Shown: positions 54,815-63,903 of the stretch, in pieces | Layout of the letters: every line of letters starts with the position of its first letter | How positions within the stretch are numbered: the stretch's first letter is position 1 | DNA from: an uncultured Colwellia sp. | GTDB lineage: Bacteria; Pseudomonadota; Gammaproteobacteria; Enterobacterales; Alteromonadaceae | Length of the DNA: 64,000 nucleotides | Assembly: GCA_913058245.1 (NCBI GenBank) | Contig: CAJXQJ010000007.1 | Location: 1 to 64,000, forward strand | Reading direction: 5' to 3' | Notes under the pieces: model-generated | The model's database searches: none | Told to the model about the DNA's origin: nothing | Seen by the model: only the letters and a program-made list of their open reading frames with translations | Made by a program: the position numbers and the translations under genes

Positions 54815-55741
54815 ATGGAACAAAATCAATCACAGTCGCAACGTTATAATTACCTCGTTAAGCTGGCTGCTTTTGCTGCGACAACCACGGCATTATTGCT
54901 AGTTGTATTGAAACTTTATGCTTGGTTTGTCACCGATGCAAGTGCGATGTTAGCGTCAGCAACAGATTCGATTCTCGACTTGTTCGCCTCAGTTATGAAT
55001 GTTGTTATTTTGCGTTTTGCCCTTGCGCCAGCAGATGAAGAGCATAAATTTGGCCATGGTAAAGCGGAAAGCCTGGCTGGTTTAGTTCAGGCTGCCTTTG
55101 TTTTAGGCTCTGCATTACTACTCGTTTTTAATGGCGTTGAGCGAGTGATTAACCCGCAAGAAGTGGTAAGAACGGAAGTTGGCATCTGGGTCTCTGTCAT
55201 TGCGATAGTCATGACTTTATTACTGGTGGTTATTCAAAAATATGTTATTGCTAAAACTCGGTCTGTGGCAATTAGTGCTGATGCTCTGCATTACCAGTCA
55301 GATTTATTACTTAACTTAGGGGTGCTATTGGCGTTATTTTTAAGCCAAGGTTATTGGTTACAAGCTGATGGCGTTTTTACCGTTGCTGTTGGTATCTTTT
55401 TATTGGTTGGTGCCAGTAAAATTATTTGGTTGAGTGTGCACCAATTAATGGATCATGAATTAACCGAACAAGAACTTGATGTAATTAAGCAAATTGTAAG
55501 TAGTCATGAAGGAGCCTTGGGGTTGCATGAGCTTAGAACGCGGCAAGCAGGGCAGGATAGATTTATTCAGTTTCATTTAGAGCTAGATGACAATCTATCA
55601 TTACTCGAAGCACACGATATTGGTGAGGCTATTGAAATTGATATTGTGAAGGCGCTGGCGCCGTGTGAAGTTTTTATTCACCATGACCCATCGTCTGTAG
55701 TTGGCAGTGAACTCGCTCATAATGAAAAAGCCGTAGAGTAG
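54815..55741 (+). CDS. fieF: Cation diffusion facilitator (FieF-like)
   Basis: Inner-membrane proton/metal antiporter for Fe2+/Zn2+, 308 residues from the ATG at 54815. This start is favoured because a GGGAG site precedes it and the length matches FieF (about 300); an upstream in-frame ATG at 54683 would add 44 residues. It has about six membrane helices. The metal sites are visible as DASAMLASATDSILDLF and SADALHYQSDLLLN, the latter with the H-x3-D pattern, and the cytoplasmic C-terminal domain includes VFIHHDP. Confidence 0.9.
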   Translation: MEQNQSQSQRYNYLVKLAAFAATTTALLLVVLKLYAWFVTDASAMLASATDSILDLFASVMNVVILRFALAPADEEHKFGHGKAESLAGLVQAAFVLGSALLLVFNGVERVINPQEVVRTEVGIWVSVIAIVMTLLLVVIQKYVIAKTRSVAISADALHYQSDLLLNLGVLLALFLSQGYWLQADGVFTVAVGIFLLVGASKIIWLSVHQLMDHELTEQELDVIKQIVSSHEGALGLHELRTRQAGQDRFIQFHLELDDNLSLLEAHDIGEAIEIDIVKALAPCEVFIHHDPSSVVGSELAHNEKAVE

Positions 55742-55745
55742 TGAA

Positions 55746-55774
55746 AGAGTCATTTAAAAAGCTTTAATGACTCT
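55746..55774. terminator. Hairpin after fieF, weak terminator candidate
   Basis: AGAGTCATT (55746-55754) pairs perfectly with AATGACTCT (55766-55774) across an 11-base loop containing AAAGCTTT. No T tract follows on either strand, so termination is uncertain. It lies between convergent genes. Confidence 0.4.
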
Positions 55775-55828
55775 AACTGCTTAAATGCGCAAGTTTTCTT
55801 TGTCGCAATAAATCGACTTTTCTATTAA

Positions 55829-56902
55829 CTATTGGTGTTTTTCAAACCAGTTAAGTGTACTCTCTAAAGCTATATTTCGGTATTCGTCCAATTCAAAAAA
55901 TAGTTCATGGTAAGCGCCATGAATAACTTGTGGTTTTCCATCGATACATGAATCTTGTTTGACTATATTTAATTGTTGGCAAAAGCTATTTTGGGCAGCA
56001 TTATCAACAATGTCTTCTTCACTCGCTTGCAACATTAATATAGGCGGGGATATTTTTTCTATCTGCTGAAAAATATCTTGATTTGCTTTTAATGCTTGGG
56101 CAAGCCAATTAAAGGTTACGCCGCCAAGTTTAAGTTCTGAGTGTTGCTGATATAATGCTTGAAAGCGTTGATATCTTTCTTTTGAATGCATCAGTTTGTT
56201 GTCAGCAAAAGTACTGCTATTATCATCCGTTTGGCCTAAGAAATACCAAGGCGAATTTGATAGCCAAGAGTTTAATTTACTCCCAGAAAGTACAATGGAC
56301 TCTGCTAGCCAATTTGGTATGCCACCACTAGAGATAGCTATCATAGGTGAACTTAGCACTACTGCTTGGACGTTATTTTGATAGCGCTGTAAGTACCTTA
56401 AAGCAATAGCGCCACCCATCGAGTGCGCTAATAAGAATTGTTTATGTTGTTTTTCTGGATATAAGCGGGGTAATTCTCGATTAAGTAATTGAGCTAAATC
56501 TTGCGCGTAATCGTCAAAACTTTTTACATAGCCTTTTAAGCGATTTTTCGTTAAACGTTGCGATAGGCCTTGACCACGATGATCGATGATAACACTATCA
56601 TATCCCGCTACATCAAGATCATAAGCTAGCTCTTGGTACTTTAAATAGCCTTCTGAGCGCCCTGATACAATAACCACGTAAGGTTTGTTTTCTCGCTTGA
56701 AATTTGTCACATAAGCAAGCGTGATATTGTCATCACTGGTAAAGCTTTTTTCATTAACGTTTTGCCAAAACATATTAATAGCAGTAACTTTTTCAGGGGT
56801 TAGTGCGCGACTCTCTGTCACAGTTGCACTGTCAGCCATGAATGGGATCCCTATAAATGTCAGAAGAATTAAACTTATCAGTTTTAACTTAATTAATACC
56901 AT
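55829..56902 (-). CDS. Alpha/beta hydrolase, lysophospholipase-like, with signal peptide
   Basis: 357-residue hydrolase resembling PldB/monoacylglycerol lipases. An N-terminal hydrophobic signal (about 1-25) suggests export. The hydrolase fold shows VIVSGRSEGYLKYQELAYDL, DHRGQGLSQRL, the nucleophile elbow LLAHSMGGAIALRY, and late Asp/His candidates in ASEEDIVDNAAQ and VIHGAYHELFFE. The start overlaps the end of cpxA by 14 bases, so the genes are likely co-transcribed. It may degrade lysophospholipids in the envelope. Confidence 0.87.
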   Translation of the reverse strand: MVLIKLKLISLILLTFIGIPFMADSATVTESRALTPEKVTAINMFWQNVNEKSFTSDDNITLAYVTNFKRENKPYVVIVSGRSEGYLKYQELAYDLDVAGYDSVIIDHRGQGLSQRLTKNRLKGYVKSFDDYAQDLAQLLNRELPRLYPEKQHKQFLLAHSMGGAIALRYLQRYQNNVQAVVLSSPMIAISSGGIPNWLAESIVLSGSKLNSWLSNSPWYFLGQTDDNSSTFADNKLMHSKERYQRFQALYQQHSELKLGGVTFNWLAQALKANQDIFQQIEKISPPILMLQASEEDIVDNAAQNSFCQQLNIVKQDSCIDGKPQVIHGAYHELFFELDEYRNIALESTLNWFEKHQ

Positions 56903-58298
56903 GACCGTTATTTTTATCCATTACGATTGGTAATTCAATACTGACGGTTAGACCTTTTTGGTCGTTGTTGGTGGCAGTAATATTTCCCTTATGCGCCTTA
57001 ACAGCCTGTTTGGCTATTGCCATGCCTAACCCTGTTCCGCCTGTTGCTCGATCGCGAGCTTGGGCAACTCGGTAAAAAGGCTCGAATAACTTGCTTAAAT
57101 CCGCTGCAGGAACGCCAGTGCCATTATCAATGATATCAATGACAAAGTGCTTGTCATTGTTGAATAGTCTTACCGTGAGTTCATCCTTGTCATTACTATA
57201 TTTAACGGCGTTTATTAAGATATTATTAAATGCGCTGGCGAGTAAGTTCGGGTCGGCTTGCGTTAAACACTCCCCTGAGTTTTCGAAGCTAATATTAATC
57301 GACTTTTCATTGGCGATATATTGAGCATCTTCAATACAAAGCTCTAGTAATTGCTTTAAGTCGACAGACATTAGCTCCATTTGGCTAATGGTATTTTCCA
57401 TACGTGATAGTGATAATACGTTGGAAATCATCTCATCAAGCCGAGAAACTTCCAATTCACAACGCTGTAGATGTTTTTGCAATACCTCAGTACTAATATT
57501 TTCTTGCTGAGCTAAGCCTAGAGCAATTTGCAGCCTAGTCATGGGTGAACGTAACTCATGGGAAACATCAGCCATAAGGCGCTGATGTGAACCTATATTT
57601 TGTTCAAGTTTTTCAGCCATTAAATTGAAACTTGCCGCACAGGCGCCTATTTCATCATTGCGTTGAGCAGCTAATGGTACGCGCGCCGTAAATTCTCCAT
57701 CACCGAAGCTGGCGGCAGTTTTTTGCATAGCGATAAGCGGTTTGGTAAGCGAGCGTGCTAATAGCCATAAAAAAATCGAGCTGATGATCACTGGTATACC
57801 AATGCGTATCCAGGTGGGTAAACGCAACATAAAACTGCCGAATCGAAATTTCCTATCTCGACTTGCCAAAAATACTTGGTAAGGAATATTGTTAATTTCG
57901 ACGGCGATAGGCCCTGTCATACGAAAAAACTCAAATTTAACCGTTGTTAAATTATTTAAATTATTTTCACGTAAAAAATTACTTAAGTTAGCAATATGCC
58001 ATGTTTTTGAAGACAGTACTTCATTAGTAAGCATGTTCTTAACAAGTAATTCGCGGTCGGGACGTTTTAGTTGTAAATCTACTATTTGTTGGGGATTTGA
58101 TGGAGAGCGACGAAATATCGTTCTTTTAATCCGATCTAATTTTGCGATATCACTATGGTGGCTTGGCGCAATAAAACTCTTAGGTTGAAATTGTTCTGAC
58201 ACTAAACGAGTAATGCCGATAGTTAGGATAATAATTAACCAAAAGCATAAAAATAGCTTAGCACCAATAGAGGAGAATCGATTAGGCAGTTTTAGCAT
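56889..58298 (-). CDS. cpxA: Envelope-stress sensor histidine kinase CpxA
   Basis: Inner-membrane sensor kinase of 469 residues. One helix near the N terminus (LFLCFWLIIILTIGI), a periplasmic sensor domain (about 30-165), a second helix (IGIPVIISSIFLWLLARSL), a HAMP domain, then the H-box LMADVSHELRSPMTRL, N-box FNNILINAVKYS, G1 DNGTGVP and G2 GGTGLGMA. The ATG overlaps the cpxR stop by one base. The divergent cpxP-like gene and the CpxR-like box at 59067 support the Cpx identity. The next gene overlaps the end by 14 bases. Confidence 0.92.
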   Translation of the reverse strand: MLKLPNRFSSIGAKLFLCFWLIIILTIGITRLVSEQFQPKSFIAPSHHSDIAKLDRIKRTIFRRSPSNPQQIVDLQLKRPDRELLVKNMLTNEVLSSKTWHIANLSNFLRENNLNNLTTVKFEFFRMTGPIAVEINNIPYQVFLASRDRKFRFGSFMLRLPTWIRIGIPVIISSIFLWLLARSLTKPLIAMQKTAASFGDGEFTARVPLAAQRNDEIGACAASFNLMAEKLEQNIGSHQRLMADVSHELRSPMTRLQIALGLAQQENISTEVLQKHLQRCELEVSRLDEMISNVLSLSRMENTISQMELMSVDLKQLLELCIEDAQYIANEKSINISFENSGECLTQADPNLLASAFNNILINAVKYSNDKDELTVRLFNNDKHFVIDIIDNGTGVPAADLSKLFEPFYRVAQARDRATGGTGLGMAIAKQAVKAHKGNITATNNDQKGLTVSIELPIVMDKNNGHGIN

Positions 58299-58999
58299 CA
58301 GTTAAGTTCACCTGCCAAAAATATGTAACCAGCACCGCGAATAGTTTTTAATTTATCTGTTTGACTAAAGGGTAATAGTTTTCGTCTTATATTACTAACG
58401 TGCATATCAATACTTCGGTCAAACGCACTTAACTTGCGGTTAAGCACCTGTTCAGAAATTTCATTTTTACTGACAATCTCTCCAGGTTTTGACATTAAAT
58501 ACTCAGTAATCTGATATTCAGTACCAGTTAGTTCGATAAATTCGTTATGACAACTTACTTGGCGAGTTGCATGGTTGAGGGTAACGCCATTAACCTCAAG
58601 TACGTTACTTTGTTCTTTACTGGTTTGAACTATATCAATACGTCTAAGAATGGCATTAATGCGAGCGAGTAATTCTCGGTGTTGGAAGGGTTTTGGCAAA
58701 TAATCATCGGCGCCTAATTCTAACCCCAAAATTCGGTCAGCGTTATCACCTTTTGCAGTTAGCATTAATATAGGTGTTTTATGATTCCCACCTAAAGCTT
58801 TCAATACTTCAAAGCCCGTTAAGCCAGGCATCATAACATCTAATAATATCATTGAAATGCTGTCGTCAAACGCGTTTTCGAGGCCAGAAATACCATCGTA
58901 GCAACAAACTAATTCAAATCCTTCAGTTGCCAGATAATCAGACAATAGCTCTGCGAGTTCTTTATCATCATCTATCAATAATAGTTTATGTTTCTTCAT
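58298..58999 (-). CDS. cpxR: Response regulator CpxR
   Basis: OmpR-family regulator of 233 residues. The receiver domain has acidic DDDKE near the start, the phospho-acceptor Asp in SMILLDVMMPGLTG (about residue 53) and the Lys in DYLPKPF. The winged-helix DNA-binding domain ends with RSIDMHVSNIRRKLLPF and IRGAGYIFLAGE. Expected to act in response to misfolded envelope proteins with CpxA. It diverges from the CpxP/Spy-like gene, with a CpxR-type direct repeat between them. Confidence 0.94.
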   Translation of the reverse strand: MKKHKLLLIDDDKELAELLSDYLATEGFELVCCYDGISGLENAFDDSISMILLDVMMPGLTGFEVLKALGGNHKTPILMLTAKGDNADRILGLELGADDYLPKPFQHRELLARINAILRRIDIVQTSKEQSNVLEVNGVTLNHATRQVSCHNEFIELTGTEYQITEYLMSKPGEIVSKNEISEQVLNRKLSAFDRSIDMHVSNIRRKLLPFSQTDKLKTIRGAGYIFLAGELN

Positions 59000-59066
59000 T
59001 TTTACTGCACTTACTGCCCTTAACTAATCACTATAATAGCGTATAAATTTTATTGCGCTTAGGATA

Positions 59067-59082
59067 TTTACATAACATTTAC
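59067..59082 (-). promoter_or_regulatory. CpxR box between cpxR and the cpxP-like gene
   Basis: On the minus strand GTAAA-TGTTAT-GTAAA is a tandem repeat of the CpxR half-site, with a 6-base spacer (5 is commonest). It lies just upstream of a promoter for the cpxP-like gene: a TATACT -10 at 59114-59119 and a weak -35 near 59089. Activation of cpxP and autoregulation of cpxRA are inferred. Confidence 0.7.
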
Positions 59083-59148
59083 GTTGGTTTGCGTTTCTTT
59101 TCGTTGCAAGTTTTATACTAAAGTTGAATTTAATCAGGAGTACAACTT

Positions 59149-59637
59149 ATGAACACACAAAAACTATATTTAACAATGAAAACCTACTTCGCCGTAGGCT
59201 TGACTACTTTATGTTTAACATCTTTTACTGCTAGTGCTGCAGGTCATAATCATCAAGCAGATGAACGAGGGCATAATAAAGCTCATTATGGACAAGCGCA
59301 CAAGCAAATGAAAAAGCGCTTTCATATGATGGCAAAAAAATTAGATTTATCTAAAGAGCAGCGCCAGGAAATTAAGGGCATTTTTCTGGCAATGAAGTCA
59401 GAGAAAAAAATACAGCGCGATAATATGTCTGGATTTAAAGAGCAAGTTAAAACATTAATACTCGCAGATGAGTTTGATGAAGCACAATTTAATATTGCGT
59501 ATGCTAGTTATCAAGATAACTTTCAATATATGGCGATGGAAAAAGCGAAAATGCGTCATGCTGTAATGCAAATATTAACCGCTGAGCAGAAAGAAAAGTT
59601 TTTATCTATGCGTGAGCAGCGTAGAACTTTATTTTAA
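59149..59637 (+). CDS. CpxP/Spy-family periplasmic protein
   Basis: Periplasmic stress-response protein of 162 residues. After a signal peptide (ends near TASA, about residue 27) comes a His/Lys-rich, all-helical body with two degenerate LTxxQ-type motifs, LDLSKEQRQEI and LTAEQKEKF. Family members act as chaperones or as inhibitors of CpxA. The upstream CAGGAG site and divergence from cpxR strongly suggest it is the local CpxP. The stop converges with the M56 gene, overlapping its last codons by 9 bases. Confidence 0.85.
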   Translation: MNTQKLYLTMKTYFAVGLTTLCLTSFTASAAGHNHQADERGHNKAHYGQAHKQMKKRFHMMAKKLDLSKEQRQEIKGIFLAMKSEKKIQRDNMSGFKEQVKTLILADEFDEAQFNIAYASYQDNFQYMAMEKAKMRHAVMQILTAEQKEKFLSMREQRRTLF

Positions 59638-61599
59638 TAGGCTAAACGAGAATATCTTTGACATGTTGCTTTCTACTGCAACTCCATTTTTTTCTGCAGG
59701 TAGAAAGCGCCATTTTTCCATGGCATTGCGAATAGCATTACGAAAATAGCTAACTTTACTTTTTGATTCAAATTGGATGTCTTTAACTAAGCCATTTTTA
59801 TCGATACTAAATTCAACCATAATTTCAATTTCGATCCCTTTTCTTTTCGCCGAAGAAGGGTATCTAGGTTCAATGGATGTTATTAATTTAGCGAGTGTAT
59901 TTTTCGGTGGAATAACAATATTTTGATTTAAGTTGTTCGCGTAATTGCTACTGAGATTTTCGTTAACTTGGCGTATATTTTCGCTATAAATATCGTTATT
60001 TAGGCGAGCTGGATCAACTAGATTTTCTTGAACAGTATTAGTCGTACCTAATGGGTTGCTGCGTGGTTCATCGAATAGAGACGCAACTTGCTCGGAATAA
60101 GGATTATCAAGTGCAGAGTTATTGCTATTATTTGAATCTGTGCGTTCAAAGGCTAAGTCTGATATTGATTTACTTGCTGTGACTGTTTTTTCATTAGCTA
60201 TCGTTGGTATTTTCGTTAATTTTTCATTCTGAACCGTCACGTTTTTCTCATCAGTGGAATTTAGCACTATTGGCAATTCATCATAACTAATCGTTTGTTT
60301 GATGTTTGTTGTAGGCGCTGAGGAAACTGTACTAGCTCCTCGTTGCTTGGTTTCTGCTTGCGTGATCAAGTCATTTTTAACTGCAGTTGCCTGCTCATTA
60401 GCCAATGGTTCTTGGGCTGTACCAGGACTATTAATCGCAATAAGTTGGCGGGCAAGTGAAGAGTTAGTATTTGCTTGCTCTAGTGCTAATGGGGCATAAG
60501 CCACAGAACTTTTATTAAGCTCTATTGGTGAATGATTGAGAGAAATACTGCCTGATTGTAAGTCAATAATAGGTAAATTTAACGAGTATTTCGAAAAGCC
60601 AAATATTATTGTTAGTAAAATGGTAAAAGAAGCTAACCATTTACCCGAATCGGTTGTTTGGGTGCAGTGTGGTTGATTATCAAGTAATCGAACAACCCGT
60701 TGTTTAAGATCGCCACCAGAAGCTGCCATAGCCATATTTGGAATGGCGTGATGTCGATGTTTCTGACATAAAGAAGCTGTGTCGGCTAAGGTATGTGCAT
60801 AAGCTAACGCATTACCGCCATGTTGCACCGCGATGTCGTCACTGCAATACTCTCGCTCATTACGCATTTGTTTTGAAACCCAGCGCACCGCAGGATGAAA
60901 AAATAACAAAGTTTCGACTAAGGTTTGTAAAAAGTTTACAAAGTAGTCATGTCGACGAATATGAGCTAATTCATGCAGCAGTAACATGTCTAACTGTTGC
61001 GGGGTTAATCCAGAAACCATGCTTATCGGAATTAATACCACAGGCCTCAACCAACCTATGGCCATAGGTACATTAGTTTTCGATGACAGCAGTAGCGCGA
61101 CTTTTTTTGTAATGCCAACTTTGTTAATTAAGCCCTCAAAACGAGTTTGTAACGCATGATTAGCGTTAATGGTGCCTTGAAGAGGGAGTTTATTAACATT
61201 GTAAAGCTCGATTAAAACCTTAGCCGATAACAAAATTACTATGCTTAGCCAAGCAATTGATAAACTTGGTAAGTACTCAAACCATTCAAGATACCAAACG
61301 TTAGTTTGACGCTGTTCTAAATAAAAATTTTGATCAAGCAATGGTAGTGCATTTACAAAACTGGTCGCTTGACGATATTCAATATCGTAAACAATAAAGA
61401 AAGTAATGAAAGGTAATAGTAAGTTTGCGAGCATGGCAACAGAAGCTAAGCCATAACGAATTTGTGACTTTTGGTAGGAAATTAATGACAGCAATAACTT
61501 TAATGCTAACGCAACTAAAACCCCTTGCCATAAAAAATGGATAAGAGTTATTGCTATACCCGCTAACAATGGGCTATTAATTAAGCTTTCCTGCATCAT
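59629..61599 (-). CDS. BlaR1-type M56 metallopeptidase with TonB-like C-terminal domain
   Basis: 656-residue membrane protein. The N-terminal 310 residues contain about four membrane helices and an M56 zinc-peptidase domain with His209-E-L-A-His213 followed by RRHD. Helix (LASFTILLTIIFGFSKYSL) then leads to a long low-complexity Ser/Asn/Thr region (about 350-560) and a C-terminal TonB-type domain (SIEPRYPSSAKRKGIEIEIMVEFSIDKNG, shortened). Instead of a beta-lactam-binding domain it therefore carries a TonB domain. It is paired with the BlaI-like repressor gene 45 bases upstream. Confidence 0.88.
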   Translation of the reverse strand: MMQESLINSPLLAGIAITLIHFLWQGVLVALALKLLLSLISYQKSQIRYGLASVAMLANLLLPFITFFIVYDIEYRQATSFVNALPLLDQNFYLEQRQTNVWYLEWFEYLPSLSIAWLSIVILLSAKVLIELYNVNKLPLQGTINANHALQTRFEGLINKVGITKKVALLLSSKTNVPMAIGWLRPVVLIPISMVSGLTPQQLDMLLLHELAHIRRHDYFVNFLQTLVETLLFFHPAVRWVSKQMRNEREYCSDDIAVQHGGNALAYAHTLADTASLCQKHRHHAIPNMAMAASGGDLKQRVVRLLDNQPHCTQTTDSGKWLASFTILLTIIFGFSKYSLNLPIIDLQSGSISLNHSPIELNKSSVAYAPLALEQANTNSSLARQLIAINSPGTAQEPLANEQATAVKNDLITQAETKQRGASTVSSAPTTNIKQTISYDELPIVLNSTDEKNVTVQNEKLTKIPTIANEKTVTASKSISDLAFERTDSNNSNNSALDNPYSEQVASLFDEPRSNPLGTTNTVQENLVDPARLNNDIYSENIRQVNENLSSNYANNLNQNIVIPPKNTLAKLITSIEPRYPSSAKRKGIEIEIMVEFSIDKNGLVKDIQFESKSKVSYFRNAIRNAMEKWRFLPAEKNGVAVESNMSKIFSFSLLK

Positions 61600-61644
61600 T
61601 AAATATTTTATATACCGTTAACTATTTCGTTAATTATGTGTTCG

Positions 61645-62031
61645 CTACGACTGTTGTTCTAATTCATTGAGTAACTGGCGAATATCTTCTATTTCTTCTT
61701 TACTGGTTGAGTTATCTAAAGCACGCATTACTAACTTTGATGTCGAACCACCAAACGCTTTTGATACTAAATCTTTAAGTAAAGAAGACTGTGTTACCAC
61801 TTCACTGTTGGCGGCAGCGTATACATGAGCACGGTTACTTTCATCTCGAATAACCAATGCTTTTTCATGCATGATCTGTAATATCTTTAATACCGTAGTA
61901 TAGCCAGTTTTTTGTGTTTGGCTGACAGTTTCATGGATCTGTCGAACCGTTGCTGGACCCATTTTCCAGAGGATATTAAGCAACGTCAGTTCAGCTTCAG
62001 TTGGCTTGATATCTGATTTATCTCGTAACAT
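61645..62031 (-). CDS. BlaI/MecI/CopY-family repressor
   Basis: Winged-helix transcription repressor of 128 residues. ELTLLNILWKMGPATVRQIHE (about 18-38) and KTGYTTVLKILQIMHEKALVIRDE are the DNA-binding part, and the C-terminal helices form the dimer and cleavage region (ALDNSTSKEEIEDIRQLLNEL). The M56 peptidase encoded next would cleave it. A perfect dyad at 62078-62095 overlaps the likely promoter and may be its operator. Confidence 0.93.
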   Translation of the reverse strand: MLRDKSDIKPTEAELTLLNILWKMGPATVRQIHETVSQTQKTGYTTVLKILQIMHEKALVIRDESNRAHVYAAANSEVVTQSSLLKDLVSKAFGGSTSKLVMRALDNSTSKEEIEDIRQLLNELEQQS

Positions 62032-62077
62032 TGAGATTCCTTAAGGCAAATTATTTACAAGTGTTTGCGTTATTTTT

Positions 62078-62095
62078 ATACGAACGTACTCGTAT
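62078..62095. promoter_or_regulatory. Dyad operator candidate for the BlaI-like repressor
   Basis: ATACGA-ACGTAC-TCGTAT is an inverted repeat with 6-base arms and a 6-base spacer, 47 bases before the repressor ATG. On the minus strand its right half overlaps a TATAAA -10-like element. Autoregulation is inferred from position. Confidence 0.5.
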
Positions 62096-62214
62096 CTTAT
62101 TACTCCTATCCTAGCTTGAGATGAATAAATGAGCAATAGTATTTAAATAATTGTTGCGATTTTAGCATTTTGTAAGTGAAAAATGGCTAGTGTTTTTAAG
62201 AAAAAAGAAAATGA

Positions 62215-62931
62215 TTACAGTGCTAATAGGTGCGAGCGTGAGCGTTCAGGGTAGTTAGTAAAAATACCGTCAACACCGAATGCCAGACATTGCTTAATGT
62301 CGTCTAGATTATCAACGGTATAAACCCAAACCTCCAGTCCACGCTGCTTTGCGTCAGTTATTAGCTCTTGGTTAAGGCAGTCAATCGCAAGGTTTAAACC
62401 TGAAACTTTTAATGGTAAGCAAAACTGTGCGTAATTTAACGGACAACAAGCAATAAGTGCAGCTGTTTTCACTTTAGGTAAAAGTTCTTTAATGCAGGTT
62501 AAGGCATGATGATTAAAAGATGACAAGGTAAGCTGATCAGTCGCCACTATGTTATTGGTTATTGCATTATCGAGTAGTTGTTTTAATTGTATAATTTCTT
62601 GACGTAATTGTTGGCCTTGCACAGCTGATTTTAATTCAATATTAATGGTGCATTGTTTAGCAATAGTAGCGAGAGCTTGTTGGAGGGTACAAAGGCCTTG
62701 CTTTTTAGGTGTGTTGCTGAGTAATTCAGTAATAGACAGCTGATTAATATGTGTTCGCTGGTTATTAAAAAGCAGGTATTGATCGTGCAAAATAATAAAC
62801 TCACCGCTGGCTTGATGATATTGTACGTCGAGTTCAATACCATCACATCCTTGCTCTATTGCTTGCTCAAAAGCTAGTAATGAGTTTTCAGGAAACTCAC
62901 CACTAGCGCCACGGTGGGCAATTATTTTCAC
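62215..62931 (-). CDS. Glycerophosphodiester phosphodiesterase
   Basis: Cytoplasmic GDPD-family enzyme of 238 residues that splits glycerophosphodiesters to sn-glycerol 3-phosphate. Signature parts are IIAHRGASGEFPENS (catalytic His), GCDGIELDVQYH and ILHDQYLL (metal and acid residues), NIELKS and the C-terminal GVDGIFTNYPE. No signal peptide is present, so it is of the UgpQ type. The start is a GTG. It follows psd on the same strand, 34 bases downstream, which suits phospholipid turnover. Confidence 0.93.
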   Translation of the reverse strand: MKIIAHRGASGEFPENSLLAFEQAIEQGCDGIELDVQYHQASGEFIILHDQYLLFNNQRTHINQLSITELLSNTPKKQGLCTLQQALATIAKQCTINIELKSAVQGQQLRQEIIQLKQLLDNAITNNIVATDQLTLSSFNHHALTCIKELLPKVKTAALIACCPLNYAQFCLPLKVSGLNLAIDCLNQELITDAKQRGLEVWVYTVDNLDDIKQCLAFGVDGIFTNYPERSRSHLLAL

Positions 62932-62965
62932 TTTCTTGTCCCGTTAAATGCACCAAGCATTACGG

Positions 62966-63877
62966 TTAAACTTCGTCACTCTTAGCTTCTTCACTCGCTT
63001 CTTTTGAATCAAAGGCAATTAAATCAGCATAGTGTTCACCTAAACGTGTAACGGTTTCAGGTCCTGCTTGTTCGTTAAATCTGACCATATTTGGCGCAAA
63101 TGTACTGACAACTGTTGAACCAAGTTTAAAACGTCCCATCTCAGCACCTTTTTCAAGTGTGATGGCATCAACGCCGGTTGCTGGGTACTTCCAGCGAAAT
63201 ACATCTTTTCCTGCTGGCGGCGTAACTGTACCTGCCCAAACCGTTTCAATACTAGCAACAATTGTTGCCCCCACTAATACCATTGCCATTGCCCCTTGTG
63301 CGGTGTCGAAAATGGCGACAACACGTTCATTGCGGGCAAATAAATTTGGTACATTGTTGGCAGTTAATGGATTAACTGAAAATAGATCGCCAGGAACATA
63401 AATCATTTCACGTAAAGTGCCGGTAATTGGCATATGAATACGGTGGTAGTCTTTTGGCGCTAAGTAAATACAAGAAAACTCACCACCTTGAAATGGTGCG
63501 GCGGTAGCTTCATCACCACCAAGCAAAGTTTCTAAACTATAATCGAAACCTTTTGCTTGGATAAGTTGCCCGTTATTAATCGGTCCTTGTTGGCTAATTG
63601 CGCCATCAACAGGGTAACAAATAGCTGCTGGATCACTGTCAATGTTACGAGCGCCGTCTTCTAATTCACGTGTGAAAAAATCATTGAAGGTTTTAAAATC
63701 ACTAGCATTTTTTAATTTCGCTTCCGCCATATTGATATCATAAGCTTTAATGAAGTAGCCTATTGCTTTGGTCGTAAGCCAGCCGGCCTCTGCCGCCGCA
63801 AATTTGCCAACCAAGCGTGAAATTGCATGTTTAGGCATTAAATACTGCAAGGCGATTTTAATTTTGTTGATTAACAC
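62966..63877 (-). CDS. psd: Phosphatidylserine decarboxylase proenzyme
   Basis: Membrane-associated pyruvoyl enzyme that makes phosphatidylethanolamine, 303 residues. The self-processing site is [12 protein letters not shown], the Ser becoming the pyruvoyl group. Other motifs are [34 protein letters not shown] and [10 protein letters not shown]. The start is a GTG with an AAGGA site 6 bases upstream. rsgA lies immediately upstream, the usual gammaproteobacterial order. Confidence 0.97.
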   Translation of the reverse strand: MLINKIKIALQYLMPKHAISRLVGKFAAAEAGWLTTKAIGYFIKAYDINMAEAKLKNASDFKTFNDFFTRELEDGARNIDSDPAAICYPVDGAISQQGPINNGQLIQAKGFDYSLETLLGGDEATAAPFQGGEFSCIYLAPKDYHRIHMPITGTLREMIYVPGDLFSVNPLTANNVPNLFARNERVVAIFDTAQGAMAMVLVGATIVASIETVWAGTVTPPAGKDVFRWKYPATGVDAITLEKGAEMGRFKLGSTVVSTFAPNMVRFNEQAGPETVTRLGEHYADLIAFDSKEASEEAKSDEV

Positions 63878-63903
63878 TGTTTTTCCTTAATATTCTATTA
63901 TTT

